A DNA stretch of 53,584 nt from Arcobacter lacus (lineage in GTDB: Bacteria > Campylobacterota > Campylobacteria > Campylobacterales > Arcobacteraceae), in assembly GCF_003063295.1 (NCBI RefSeq), contig NZ_MUXF01000024.1, forward strand, positions 1 through 53,584, read 5' to 3'. The notes below the pieces were generated by a model that saw only the letters and a program-made list of their open reading frames with translations, was not told where the DNA came from and did not search any database. The translations under genes were made by a program, and so were the position numbers. Shown here piece by piece: positions 1 to 8,025 of the stretch (position 1 is its first letter; each line of letters opens with the position of its first letter).

Positions 1-144
1 ATGATTAGAATGGTTGATGCTATGTTATTTACTAATGAATATGGTGAAGTTTGTCCAGCTGGTTGGCAAAAAGGTGATGAAGGTATGAAAGCAAACAAAG
101 ATGGTGTTGCTGATTACTTAGCTAAAAACGAAGGTAAGTTATAA
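1..144 (+). CDS. 2-Cys peroxiredoxin (AhpC/TSA family), 3' end only
   Basis: The frame is open from the first base and ends at a TAA at 142-144. The visible 47 residues include EVCPAGWQKGDEGMK, the C-terminal part of typical 2-Cys peroxiredoxins that carries the resolving cysteine in a V-C-P context. The family reduces hydrogen peroxide and organic peroxides in the cytoplasm using thiol donors. The 5' end, with the peroxidatic cysteine, lies outside the window, so the ATG at base 1 is probably internal. A thioredoxin gene starts 13 bases downstream, so the two probably form one redox operon. The family call is firm, but the subtype cannot be fixed from this fragment. Confidence 0.85.
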   Translation: MIRMVDAMLFTNEYGEVCPAGWQKGDEGMKANKDGVADYLAKNEGKL

Positions 145-156
145 TAAGGTTAAAAA

Positions 157-474
157 ATGGGGAAATATATAGAACTAAATAAAAATAATATAAAAGAAAA
201 TATTGAAGAAGGTGTTGCTTTAGTAGATTTCTGGGCACCTTGGTGCGGTCCTTGTAGAATGATTGCTCCTGCAATTGATCAATTAGCAGAAGAATTTGAA
301 AATAAAGCAAAAATTTGTAAAGTTAATACAGAAGAAGAACCAGATTTAACAAATGAATATCAAGTAAGATCAATTCCTACTATTCTTTTCTTTAAAAATG
401 GAGAAATTGTTGATCAACTAATTGGAGCAACATCTAAAGCTAAACTTGAAGAAAAATTAAACAGCCTATTATAA
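157..474 (+). CDS. trxA: thioredoxin
   Basis: This 105-residue protein has the length of a single thioredoxin domain. It shows the active site W29-C-G-P-C33 preceded by DFWAP, and the cis-proline loop S-I-P74-T. These are the redox-active disulfide and substrate groove of thioredoxin, which reduces cytoplasmic disulfides and recycles peroxiredoxins. An extra cysteine sits at residue 54. There is no signal peptide. The ATG follows a TAAGGT ribosome-binding stretch 12 bases after the peroxiredoxin stop, suggesting co-transcription. A hairpin terminator follows directly. Whether it is the main TrxA of the cell or a second paralogue cannot be decided here. Confidence 0.93.
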   Translation: MGKYIELNKNNIKENIEEGVALVDFWAPWCGPCRMIAPAIDQLAEEFENKAKICKVNTEEEPDLTNEYQVRSIPTILFFKNGEIVDQLIGATSKAKLEEKLNSLL

Positions 475-506
475 AAAATTTAGAAGAAATAACTCTTCTA
501 AATTTT
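475..506 (+). terminator. intrinsic terminator after trxA
   Basis: A perfect 12-bp inverted repeat (475-486 with 495-506) begins right after the trxA stop. Its right arm ends in TTTT. It closes the peroxiredoxin-thioredoxin unit, and being symmetric it could also act on leftward transcripts. Confidence 0.75.
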
Positions 507-525
507 AATATTAAAATTTATTAAC

Positions 526-564
526 TTAGTTTTTTGGAAGTAACTTAACAGGAACCATCTGGAA
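526..564 (-). pseudogene. displaced 3' tail of the YciI-family gene (left att half)
   Basis: Read on the minus strand, this segment encodes F-Q-M-V-P-V-K-L-L-P-K-N and a TAA stop. That is the C-terminus of the intact YciI-family protein at 19323-19610, which ends in the same residues with Q instead of N. The nucleotide differences are otherwise synonymous. There is no start and no upstream reading frame. It is therefore the original 3' end of the host gene, cut off when the island inserted and brought a substitute 3' end. Confidence 0.9.
536..564. repeat. attachment-site repeat, left (att core)
   Basis: This 29-bp segment matches 19333-19361 in direct orientation with two mismatches. The last 17 bases, from ACAGG to TGGAA, are identical. 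Homology ends abruptly on the island side. It is the left copy of the recombination target used by the integrase at 17947-19167. Confidence 0.85.
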
Positions 565-623
565 TTTATTTTTTTTATATAAATCCAAATAATAAGGGAT
601 ATTTATAAAAAATTATTTCTTTT

Positions 624-642
624 GTACTGTCATCTGTACTGT
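624..642 (+). repeat. putative integrase arm-type sites, left end
   Basis: Two direct GTACTGT copies (624-630 and 636-642) are spaced 12 bp start to start. The same pair with the same spacing and orientation occurs at 19200-19218 inside the other end of the island. Paired short repeats inside both ends are typical of arm-binding sites of tyrosine recombinases. Binding itself is inferred. Confidence 0.5.
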
Positions 643-696
643 TTTAAAATACAAAATTATAGAATTGAGTTCCTCTTTTGTTATTTCAAATCTAAA

Positions 697-1599
697 TTAA
701 AGAAATCCCATTCTCTTAACATCAATATTATGTTTTAAAATCAAATCATCTAATCTTTTTTTCCAACTACTATCTTCACTAATTATATTTAATAAATATT
801 CGCACATAACCAAAGTATTATAAAGATATTTTCTACTAAATGTATTGAACTTTTTGTTTAATTCTTTTGGTAAATTTGGCAATACAAAGTCTATTGTAAA
901 TTTTCTATTCCAAACTCTTGAATGATGTGCAGATGTATTTCTCACTATTGTTAGATGATGTAAAAATGAACTTAATATTTTTTCATCTAAGCCATAATAT
1001 TTTGCAATTACTTGTCTATATTTTCTATCTTTGATATTGCTATACCAACTTGAAATTTGTCCCATTGTCATAACTTCAACACTTACCCAAATTGGTGGTA
1101 ACTCCTCATTATATTTATCTAAATGGTGTTTAATAAATATTTCACTTTTATTTCTATCTATTTCGGCTTTTAACTTAGAAAAAGTTTTTTCATATTTTAA
1201 AGATGAAGAAAATATTTCAGGTTTTAAGTGAGCATGAGAACCAAAACCTTCTGCTAAATGATAAGCAAGTTTACTTCTGATTGATACTTCAATTCTTTCA
1301 ATTGCATCAAGAAGTAAAAGTCTAAGTTCTCTATCAAATATATATAAATTTAATACATCTTCAAAATAAGTATTATCTTTAAATTCATGTAATTCATGAT
1401 TTTTTTCAAATATCAACCAATAACCACCAAGCCTATAGTAATTTAGATTTTCTAAATAATATTTAGCTTTTTCTTCATCATGAAAATTCATACCACGAGA
1501 TTTTAATTGATTTATTTGTTGTTCTATTGTTAAAAAAGGTTTTACAAATGATTGTTTATTTTTTGCAGTATTCAAAAAGTAACTCCTCTGGGTGAGCAT
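697..1599 (-). CDS. Abi family (AbiD/AbiF-like, Abi_2) HEPN protein
   Basis: The 300-residue protein matches the Abi_2 family. Near its N-terminus it has QINQLKSRGM and LNYYRLGGYW, followed by DRELRLLLLDAIERIEVSIRSKLAY. It carries the HEPN-type R-x4-H motif in VRNTSAHH (R220, H225), expected to form a metal-independent ribonuclease site. AbiD/AbiF proteins stop phage growth by abortive infection, but the trigger is not visible here. The ATG at 1599 has no good ribosome-binding site. A TTG at codon 9 (1575) is preceded by AGGAG at 7 bases and may be the true start. That AGGAG is the right arm of an inverted repeat (1582-1588 with 1613-1619) that could hide it in mRNA. Confidence 0.85.
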   Translation of the reverse strand: MLTQRSYFLNTAKNKQSFVKPFLTIEQQINQLKSRGMNFHDEEKAKYYLENLNYYRLGGYWLIFEKNHELHEFKDNTYFEDVLNLYIFDRELRLLLLDAIERIEVSIRSKLAYHLAEGFGSHAHLKPEIFSSSLKYEKTFSKLKAEIDRNKSEIFIKHHLDKYNEELPPIWVSVEVMTMGQISSWYSNIKDRKYRQVIAKYYGLDEKILSSFLHHLTIVRNTSAHHSRVWNRKFTIDFVLPNLPKELNKKFNTFSRKYLYNTLVMCEYLLNIISEDSSWKKRLDDLILKHNIDVKRMGFL

Positions 1600-1619
1600 T
1601 GTAAAGAGGCTTGAGGAGT
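1582..1619 (-). promoter_or_regulatory. inverted repeat sequestering the AGGAG site of the Abi gene
   Basis: ACTCCTC at 1582-1588 and GAGGAGT at 1613-1619 are perfect complements. In the minus-strand mRNA they would form a hairpin that includes the AGGAG lying 7 bases before the TTG at 1575. The ATG at 1599 would fall in the loop. Opening it could control translation of the putative toxin. This is inference from sequence only. Confidence 0.35.
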
Positions 1620-1744
1620 GTTATTACTGTAATAGTAACTTAAGTATCCTAAATTTTTGCTTTTATCCATTGTCTTGCCATTATATTTTTTTCCATTATA
1701 TCTAAATTCATTATAATGGAAATTTAGAAAAAAAATCAAATTAT

Positions 1745-1769
1745 GATAGCAAGTTTCTAACTTGCTATC
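1745..1769. terminator. hairpin at the end of the J-domain gene
   Basis: A perfect 11-bp stem (1745-1755 with 1759-1769) with a 3-base loop spans the stop of the minus-strand J-domain gene. On the plus strand a T-rich run follows directly; on the minus strand a run of eight T lies about ten bases on. It probably separates this gene from the Abi gene. Confidence 0.5.
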
Positions 1770-2209
1770 TCTTTTTTCTCCTTAGTTTTCAAAGTTTCAC
1801 TCCCATATTTAGCCTTAATTTCATCTATTGATTTTGGAGTTGGATTTTTAGATTTCATTTCTCCAAAATACCACATTTTCTTTTTAGATGCCCATTTAAA
1901 ACCAATTTCTTTAAGTTTTTCTTTAATTTCTCTTGTATCTCCTGAAACCCAAACCCATGAGCCAACAAGTTCAATAGTTATATTTTCAAAATGTAGAATT
2001 AAACTAATGATTTTTTCTAGTTCTATATCTATTTTAATATCATTTGAAAAATAGATTTTATGTTCAATTAAATCAGTATATACAGAATTTAGAATTTCAC
2101 TTCCACCAACATCAGGATGTAATTTTTTAGCTAATGTTTTATAAATCTTTTTAGCTTCATTGATTCCCTCTACACCTTTAAACTCATTTATAATCTGTTC
2201 TCTTGTCAT
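1757..2209 (-). CDS. small J-domain-like protein
   Basis: This 150-residue protein has a compact J-like N-terminus. AKKIYKTLAKKLHPDVGGSE holds the HPD tripeptide that stimulates the ATPase of Hsp70/DnaK. The usual G/F and zinc regions of DnaJ are absent. The C-terminal half ends in GSWVWVSGDTRE...GFKWASKKKMWYFGE, a pattern I associate with small J-like proteins on plasmids and phages. It is followed by a lysine-rich tail. It lies between the Abi gene and the nuclease operon and is divergent from the latter. Its client is unknown; it could recruit host DnaK for replication or defence. Confidence 0.65.
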   Translation of the reverse strand: MTREQIINEFKGVEGINEAKKIYKTLAKKLHPDVGGSEILNSVYTDLIEHKIYFSNDIKIDIELEKIISLILHFENITIELVGSWVWVSGDTREIKEKLKEIGFKWASKKKMWYFGEMKSKNPTPKSIDEIKAKYGSETLKTKEKKEIAS

Positions 2210-2334
2210 TGTTTTTTTCCTTTTAAAAAATAGTTTTCATTTTTGAAGATTCGAGGGTTTGTCTTTTTTCTCTTCTTTTTTTAATTTTTAAGAAGATTAA
2301 AAAAACTTATCTCTTTTCTTTAATCAAAAATTTT

Positions 2335-2486
2335 CACTTTCGTTAGTTGTCGGGCTTTTTATAGATTGTAAGGATTAGATTTTTACTTAGAATAAAATTC
2401 AAATTGGAATTTTTGAGAATTTAATTTTAGTATCAGTAAATAATCTAGTAGAGTGAAATGAGAGAAAAAGCACAACTAACAAAGTG
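2335..2486 (+). ncRNA. possible structured RNA or leader (long-range inverted repeat)
   Basis: CACTTTCGTTAGTTGT at 2335-2350 pairs with ACAACTAACAAAGTG at 2472-2486 apart from one bulged C. CTTTTT at 2355-2360 pairs with AAAAAG at 2465-2470 across a small bulge. Smaller stems lie between the arms, such as AAAATTC with GAATTTT. The result would be a closed element of about 150 nt upstream of the defence operon. No reverse transcriptase is present, so a retron is not supported. Expression is unknown. Confidence 0.3.
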
Positions 2487-2571
2487 TTTTTAAATTTTTA
2501 AAGGAAAGGGAATAAATAAGTTTTTCTTCTGGTGCCTAGCAAAAAATTAAAAAGTAAAGAAGAGTTATTGA

Positions 2572-2615
2572 AATGTTATTTTAAATAACATTCTTTATTT
2601 TGTTTTAGTTATAAT
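2572..2615 (+). promoter_or_regulatory. promoter of the nuclease/methyltransferase operon with operator-like palindrome
   Basis: TATAAT at 2610-2615 is a consensus -10 box. The palindrome AATGTTATTT(t)AAATAACATT at 2572-2592 covers the place of a -35 box, 17 bases upstream of the -10. A dimeric repressor binding there would block transcription. No regulator is encoded in the operon itself, so the protein could be host-encoded or one of the island HTH proteins. Confidence 0.5.
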
Positions 2616-2649
2616 AAAAACCTTAAAATAAACAGAAAAGATTGAATCC

Positions 2650-4992
2650 ATGGAATATAAAGATAAGTTTGATATTGAAGAAATAATAGTAGAAGATAGA
2701 AAAACAGGTAAAGAAAAACCAGTAACTATTTATAAACCTAAATACGAAAAAGGCAAAATATTTGCACCACTTCAAAATAAATATCTTGAAGCAAAACCAG
2801 AAGAAAAGGTTAGACAAGAATTTATATGTAGGCTTATAAATGATTATGGATATACATTAGAGCAAATGGCTCAAGAAGTACAATTAACATCTTCAAGTAG
2901 AGGAACTGGACGAGCAAGTGCAGATATAGTTGTATGGAGAACAAAAGAAGAAAAAGAACAAAATAAAACAGCTTTTTTAGTTGTTGAATTAAAAGCAGAA
3001 GCAATAACTTTAAAACCAGAAGATTTTTATCAAGGTTATAATTATGCAACTTGGAGCAGAGCAAAACTTTTTGTAATAAGTAATGGGAAAATAGTAAAAA
3101 TTTATAAAACAATAGAAGAAGAACTTCCTTTAAGTCTACAACCTGTTGGTGAAATTCCTCAAGCAAAAGATATAATTGATAATGAAAAATTAGAAGATAT
3201 ATTATCTAAAACAAAAGAGTTTACAGGTGACGAATTCGCAAAGCTACTTCATAAATGCCACAATATTATTAGAAATAATGACAAACTTTCTCCAGAAGCT
3301 TCATTTGATGAAATCAGTAAAATTTTATTTTTAAAAATAATGTATGAAAAAAGTCCAGATGATGATACTTTGATTTTTTCTAAACAAAAAGTTAAAAAAG
3401 AAATGGAAGTTCATGAAAAAAGAGTTCAAAGAAAAGAGACTTCAAAAACATATCTTGAAGAAAAATTTGATGGTGTAAAAAATGCTTTTAAAGATGATGG
3501 TATATTTGAAGAAAATGAAAAAATTAAAATAAAAGAAAATAGTTTTTTAGAAATTGTACAAGAATTAGAAATTTATAATCTAACTGCAACAAGTGAAGAT
3601 GTAAAAGGTATCGCATTTGAAACTTTTTTAGGTAGAACATTCAGAGGAGAATTAGGACAGTTTTTTACTCCAAGAGTAATTGTGAACTTTATGGTTGATT
3701 TATTAAATCCTCAAGCAAATGAACTTATATGTGACCCATGTGCAGGAAGTGGTGGATTTTTGATAAAAGCTTTTGAAAGTGTAAAAGAGACTATTGATAA
3801 TAAATATATAGAAATCAAAAAGAAAAAATATAATGAACTATTTCCAAAAGATATAGAGCTAACAGAAAATGAACAAGATAAAAAAACTAAACTTTATGAT
3901 AGTTATTTAGCTGAAATAAACAAAGAGCAAGAAAAAGAGATTGAACAACTATCAAAAAGAGCTATTTTTGGAACAGATGCAAATCCTAGAATGGCAAGGG
4001 TATCTAAAATGAATATGATAATGCACGGAGATGGACACAATGGAATACATCATAATGATGGTTTACTAAATGTAAACGGAATTTTTCATGATAGATTTGA
4101 TGTTATTTTGACTAATCCGCCATTTGGAACAACTCTTTCTCAAAATTCTCCTATTGTAGAAGAAGATAGTAAATACAGAAATGACCAATTAATTGAAACA
4201 TATATTAAAAAATATGGTGAAGAGCTTTATTATAAAGCTGGGTTTACTGAAACTTTCAATTATTCAAATATTGAGCATAGATTGAAAGCTAAAGAACTTT
4301 ATCTTGAAAAAATGAATCAAGTTACAGATAATTTCGGAAAACCAATAAGAGAACTTTTTAGAGTTGGTAATAATAAAGAAGAAGATAAAGATAAAGGTAG
4401 TTCGGGGTTAACAGAAGTTTTATTTATAGAAAGATGTTTAGATTTATTAAGAGATGGTGGAAGAATGGGAATTGTTCTTCCAGAAGGTGTATTAAATAGT
4501 TCAAATCTTCAAAATGCAAGAGAGTATTTTGAGAGTAGAGCTAAAATACTTCTTATCGTTTCGCTCCCTCAAGAAATATTTATAAGTTCAGGTGCAACAG
4601 TAAAAACAAGTTTAGTATTTTTAAAAAAATTTACAGCTGATGAAAAAGCACAATATGAAAGTATCAAAGAACAAGCAATAAAAGAAATTACGGATAAATA
4701 TCAAAAAGAGTTAGATGACATAGAAGAAAAACTCTCACTTAAAGGGAAAGAAGCTCTAAAAAAAGATGGAAAAAAAGAGTTACAGCAAAGACAAACAGAG
4801 TTAAATAATTTAATTAGCATAGAAGTAAAAGAGCAAATTAAACAAAAATTTGATTATCAAATACCTATTGCAGATATTAAAAAAGCAGGTATAAATTCAA
4901 CTGGTGGAAAGGAAGAAAATCAGCTACCAGAACTTCTAAAAGCTTTTGCAGAATATAGAACTACTAACAATCTTTGGGAAGTTGTAAAATGA
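2650..4992 (+). CDS. type I-like N6-adenine DNA methyltransferase with N-terminal HsdR_N-type nuclease domain
   Basis: The 780-residue protein joins two domains. Residues 40-180 resemble the N-terminal nuclease region of HsdR: KPEEKVRQEF, then D92 in SADIVVW and E113-L-K115 in VVELKAE, a PD-(D/E)xK core. Residues 200-740 are an HsdM-like methyltransferase. It has LGQFFTPRVIVNFMVDLL, the AdoMet motif C-D-P-C-A-G-S-G-G (361-369) and catalytic N489-P-P-F492, which methylate adenine at N6. Residues 660-740 are charged and probably helical. Its stop overlaps the HsdS start by ATGA, so both subunits should be made together. Ordinary HsdM proteins are about 500 residues and lack the nuclease part. 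No HsdR helicase gene exists in the window. Whether it cuts, methylates or only marks DNA is not decided by sequence. Confidence 0.88.
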   Translation: MEYKDKFDIEEIIVEDRKTGKEKPVTIYKPKYEKGKIFAPLQNKYLEAKPEEKVRQEFICRLINDYGYTLEQMAQEVQLTSSSRGTGRASADIVVWRTKEEKEQNKTAFLVVELKAEAITLKPEDFYQGYNYATWSRAKLFVISNGKIVKIYKTIEEELPLSLQPVGEIPQAKDIIDNEKLEDILSKTKEFTGDEFAKLLHKCHNIIRNNDKLSPEASFDEISKILFLKIMYEKSPDDDTLIFSKQKVKKEMEVHEKRVQRKETSKTYLEEKFDGVKNAFKDDGIFEENEKIKIKENSFLEIVQELEIYNLTATSEDVKGIAFETFLGRTFRGELGQFFTPRVIVNFMVDLLNPQANELICDPCAGSGGFLIKAFESVKETIDNKYIEIKKKKYNELFPKDIELTENEQDKKTKLYDSYLAEINKEQEKEIEQLSKRAIFGTDANPRMARVSKMNMIMHGDGHNGIHHNDGLLNVNGIFHDRFDVILTNPPFGTTLSQNSPIVEEDSKYRNDQLIETYIKKYGEELYYKAGFTETFNYSNIEHRLKAKELYLEKMNQVTDNFGKPIRELFRVGNNKEEDKDKGSSGLTEVLFIERCLDLLRDGGRMGIVLPEGVLNSSNLQNAREYFESRAKILLIVSLPQEIFISSGATVKTSLVFLKKFTADEKAQYESIKEQAIKEITDKYQKELDDIEEKLSLKGKEALKKDGKKELQQRQTELNNLISIEVKEQIKQKFDYQIPIADIKKAGINSTGGKEENQLPELLKAFAEYRTTNNLWEVVK

Positions 4993-6296
4993 GTGCATTA
5001 CTTGATTTTGTAAAATATAGTTATTGTAATACTTGGAGTGTACATCTACTTTTGGAAAATACTTTATTATTTTCAAATAAGTATCCATTAGTATATTTTA
5101 AAGAATTTACCAAAAAAGCAAATATAGAAACCGTACATATTAAAAATGATGAAACATATAAAATACTTGGTGTTCGTTCTTATGGTCAAGGAGTTTATTT
5201 AAATAGAGAAATTCTTGGTTCAACATTAACAATGAGAAAATACCAAAAAGCAAAAAAAAATCATCTTTTTTGGTGTAAAGTTGATACAAAAAATGGAGCT
5301 TTTGGGATTATTCCTGAAGAATTAGAAGATGGGTTAGGTTCTTCAAATATGGCTTTTGCAGAATTAGATATTGAAAAAATAGATGTAAATTATTTACAAT
5401 TATTCTTTAAATCAAAAAGATTTAATGCCTATATGGATGGACAAGTTGTAGGTACAACAAATAGAAAGTATATTAAATTTAACGATTTATTAAATGAAAT
5501 AAAAATTCCTCTTCCTAAACTTGATATTCAAAAACAAATTGTTGAAAAGATTTCTAATTCTCAGAATATTTTAGACAATTTAAAATTAGAGTATCAAAAA
5601 TATATATTACATTTTAACAATACAATTTTTAATAGAGATGTAACAAATGAAAAAAATTTTTTAGAATTTTTAGATTATTCAAAATTAAATAATTGGAGTG
5701 TTCAAAATCTTTTAGAAAATAATTTTAATTATAATAAGTCCTATTCTTTAGTAAAAATTAAAAAATTTATTAAACGAAGTAAAATTCAAACTTTAGTAGA
5801 TGATAACACAGAATATAAAAGAGTCAAAATTAAATTATATAATAAGGGTGTTTCTATAAGAGATAAAGTTTTTGGAAAAGATATAGGAACAAAAAAACAA
5901 TTTATCATTAAAGAAGGACAATTCCTTTTATCAAAAATTGATGCTAGAAATGGAGCTTTTGGAATTGCTACAAAAGAAATTGATGGAGCAATTATCACAG
6001 CTGATTTTTTTGCTTATGATATTGATGAAACAATTATTAATCCATATTTCTTAAGTTTAATTACTACAACAGATGAATTTTTAAATTTTGCAAAAAATTC
6101 AAGTACTGGAACAACAAATAGACAAAGATTAAATGAAGAGTTGTTTTTAAATGTTGAAATTCCTCTTCCATCAATAGATGAACAAAATGATTTAGTACAA
6201 CCATTATTAGATAATTTAGAAAAACAAGAAATAGAAAATATAAAATTAACTCAAGCATTAAAAGATTTTGAAAAAGAGGTGTTTCATGAAGCTTAG
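4989..6296 (+). CDS. hsdS: type I restriction-modification specificity subunit (HsdS)
   Basis: This 435-residue protein has two similar halves, each a target-recognition domain followed by a helical spacer. The half-repeat is visible as NTWSVHLLLEN...VDTKNGAFGI...GTTNRKYIKFND...IPLPKLDIQKQIV, and then as NNWSVQNLLEN...IDARNGAFGI...GTTNRQRLNEE...IPLPSIDEQNDLV. HsdS reads a split DNA target and holds the methyltransferase on it, so the complex should recognise a bipartite site. I chose the ATG at 4989, which overlaps the methyltransferase stop, over a TTG five codons earlier. Its 3' end overlaps the next gene by 11 bases. Confidence 0.92.
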   Translation: MSALLDFVKYSYCNTWSVHLLLENTLLFSNKYPLVYFKEFTKKANIETVHIKNDETYKILGVRSYGQGVYLNREILGSTLTMRKYQKAKKNHLFWCKVDTKNGAFGIIPEELEDGLGSSNMAFAELDIEKIDVNYLQLFFKSKRFNAYMDGQVVGTTNRKYIKFNDLLNEIKIPLPKLDIQKQIVEKISNSQNILDNLKLEYQKYILHFNNTIFNRDVTNEKNFLEFLDYSKLNNWSVQNLLENNFNYNKSYSLVKIKKFIKRSKIQTLVDDNTEYKRVKIKLYNKGVSIRDKVFGKDIGTKKQFIIKEGQFLLSKIDARNGAFGIATKEIDGAIITADFFAYDIDETIINPYFLSLITTTDEFLNFAKNSSTGTTNRQRLNEELFLNVEIPLPSIDEQNDLVQPLLDNLEKQEIENIKLTQALKDFEKEVFHEA

Positions 6297-8025
6297 ATAT
6301 TTAAAAGTTAAAGGGTTTAAAAATTTAACAGGGAACGATAGTTTATTTAATTTGGATTTCACGAATAAAGATAGAATTACAGTTTTGATAGGTAATAATG
6401 GAAGTGGGAAAAGTAATGTCTTAGAAGTAATAAGTGCAATATTTTCTGATTTATATAATTTAAGTAATAATAGAAAAAAAATTGATTTTGATTTTACAAT
6501 AGAATATGAAATCAACAATCATCATGTCCAATTTAGCTTCTCAGCTGAAGAACAATATAAATTCCTCAAATATAATTCTGCAGGAGTGGAGGAAGAAATT
6601 TCTATTGCAAATTTAGAACAATATTTACCATCAAATGTTTTAATGGTTTATAGTGGAGATGATGTCAAATTATTTGAGCAATATTATAAACCATTTACTA
6701 CAAAATTTAAAAAAATTGTAAAAGATGGTCAAGAAATACCAACTTTACCAAAAATGTTATATGTTGATAAATTTTTCTGGACTATTGCTTTATTATCTCT
6801 TTTAAAATCTGAATTAAATGATAATAAAGAGTTTTGTAAAAAAATTCTCAAAAATGACTTATTACAAAACATCCAAATTTTTTTTGAATTTGATCAATCA
6901 TTGGTAAAAAAACAGCTTTCTTTTTTAAATATATTATCACAAGAAAAAGATGAATTGCATTATACACTTGAATCATTTAAAGAGCTAGATTATTTACCTC
7001 ATGAAAAAGATTTATTTGTTCATTTTGCTGGTATGGTTGGGCAAAGAAAACTAATTAAGAAACTAAAAATAAACAATAATGGTATAGATACTATTCATTT
7101 GAGCGAGGGAGAAAAAAAACAGATATTAATAAGAGTTGCATTGGAAATACTAGCGGATGAAGATTCCTTGATATTATTGGATGAAGCAGATGCATTTATC
7201 CATGTTTCAAATAAGTTACAATTAAAAAATTTACTTAAACAATATACAAATAGAGAAAGTATTTTAACAACTCATTCACCAACACTTACACATTCATTTG
7301 AAGATAAGCATATAATGATGCTCAATAATGGGCAAATTGAAGATAAACAAAAACAAGAGATATTCTCACATATTACTGATGGAATTTGGAATTATCAAGA
7401 ACAATCAGTATTTTTGTCTTCGACAAAAAATATTATTTTACTTGTTGAAGGGAAACATGATAAAGTACATATTGAAGAAGCATTCAAAAGATTAAAAAAT
7501 GATTATCAAGATTTAGAATTTGATATTTTTCAAATGAACGGTGAAGCAAATATAAAACATATGATTTTAGGACTAGCAAATAACGGTGTTGATTTTGAAA
7601 CAAAAAAGATTATTGCAATTTTTGATAATGATAAAGCAGGTATAAAATCATTTGGAGAAAATTTCAAAAAAATAGAAGGTAAAACTTATAAAAAGTTAAT
7701 AGACAATGATGGAAATCTATCTAGTATATTTTTTGGTTTTCTTTTACCTAAAAAAATTTCGTGTAACTATGATTTTACTATTGAAAATATGTATGATGGT
7801 GGAAAATATAAAGATGCTCTCAAAAAAGCTTTTGAAAATCGTACTGATGATAGTTTTTTTAATGATTTTGTTGATGATATATCAAAACAAATAAAAGAAG
7901 ATGCAAAAAATTTATTAGCAGATAATTGCAAAAGTTTTGAAGATGTTGATTTTGCACATTTTAAAGAACTTTTTAAATTAATAAAAGAAGTAAAGAATGA
8001 TAGTAACAACCAAACAAATAGTTAA
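6286..8025 (+). CDS. OLD-like AAA ATPase with C-terminal TOPRIM domain
   Basis: This 579-residue protein has an SMC/RecF-like ATPase: G-N-N-G-S-G-K-S (36-43), the signature L-S-E-G-E-K-K (272-278), Walker B L-L-D299-E-A-D and H330 in THSPTL. A TOPRIM-like region follows, with E388 in LLVEGKHDK and D447-N-D449 in IAIFDNDKAG. This order is that of OLD-family nucleases, including the GajA subunit of Gabija. No GajB-type helicase is nearby, so this is not Gabija. The ATG at 6286 has a GAGG site six bases upstream and overlaps hsdS. A TTG six codons earlier is less likely. A role as ATP-gated sensor and nuclease in the operon is inferred. Confidence 0.88.
   Translation: MKLRYLKVKGFKNLTGNDSLFNLDFTNKDRITVLIGNNGSGKSNVLEVISAIFSDLYNLSNNRKKIDFDFTIEYEINNHHVQFSFSAEEQYKFLKYNSAGVEEEISIANLEQYLPSNVLMVYSGDDVKLFEQYYKPFTTKFKKIVKDGQEIPTLPKMLYVDKFFWTIALLSLLKSELNDNKEFCKKILKNDLLQNIQIFFEFDQSLVKKQLSFLNILSQEKDELHYTLESFKELDYLPHEKDLFVHFAGMVGQRKLIKKLKINNNGIDTIHLSEGEKKQILIRVALEILADEDSLILLDEADAFIHVSNKLQLKNLLKQYTNRESILTTHSPTLTHSFEDKHIMMLNNGQIEDKQKQEIFSHITDGIWNYQEQSVFLSSTKNIILLVEGKHDKVHIEEAFKRLKNDYQDLEFDIFQMNGEANIKHMILGLANNGVDFETKKIIAIFDNDKAGIKSFGENFKKIEGKTYKKLIDNDGNLSSIFFGFLLPKKISCNYDFTIENMYDGGKYKDALKKAFENRTDDSFFNDFVDDISKQIKEDAKNLLADNCKSFEDVDFAHFKELFKLIKEVKNDSNNQTNS

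Larger units (their letters stand above)
2210..2649. other. 440-bp spacer with long-range inverted repeat, operator-like palindrome and promoter
   Basis: No convincing gene is present. The spacer contains an imperfect long-range inverted repeat (2335-2360 with 2465-2486) enclosing local AT-rich hairpins, and a perfect 10-bp palindrome with a 1-base spacer (2572-2592). A TATAAT at 2610-2615 lies 34 bases before the methyltransferase start. It also contains the 11-mer TCTGGTGCCTA at 2528-2538, which recurs at 12251-12261 beyond the other side of the operon. Confidence 0.6.

Noticed and set aside
2335-2486. Retron ncRNA
   Set aside because: No reverse transcriptase gene anywhere in the window.
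2650-6296. Ordinary type I restriction-modification locus
   Set aside because: The HsdR helicase-nuclease is absent and the methyltransferase has an extra nuclease-like domain.
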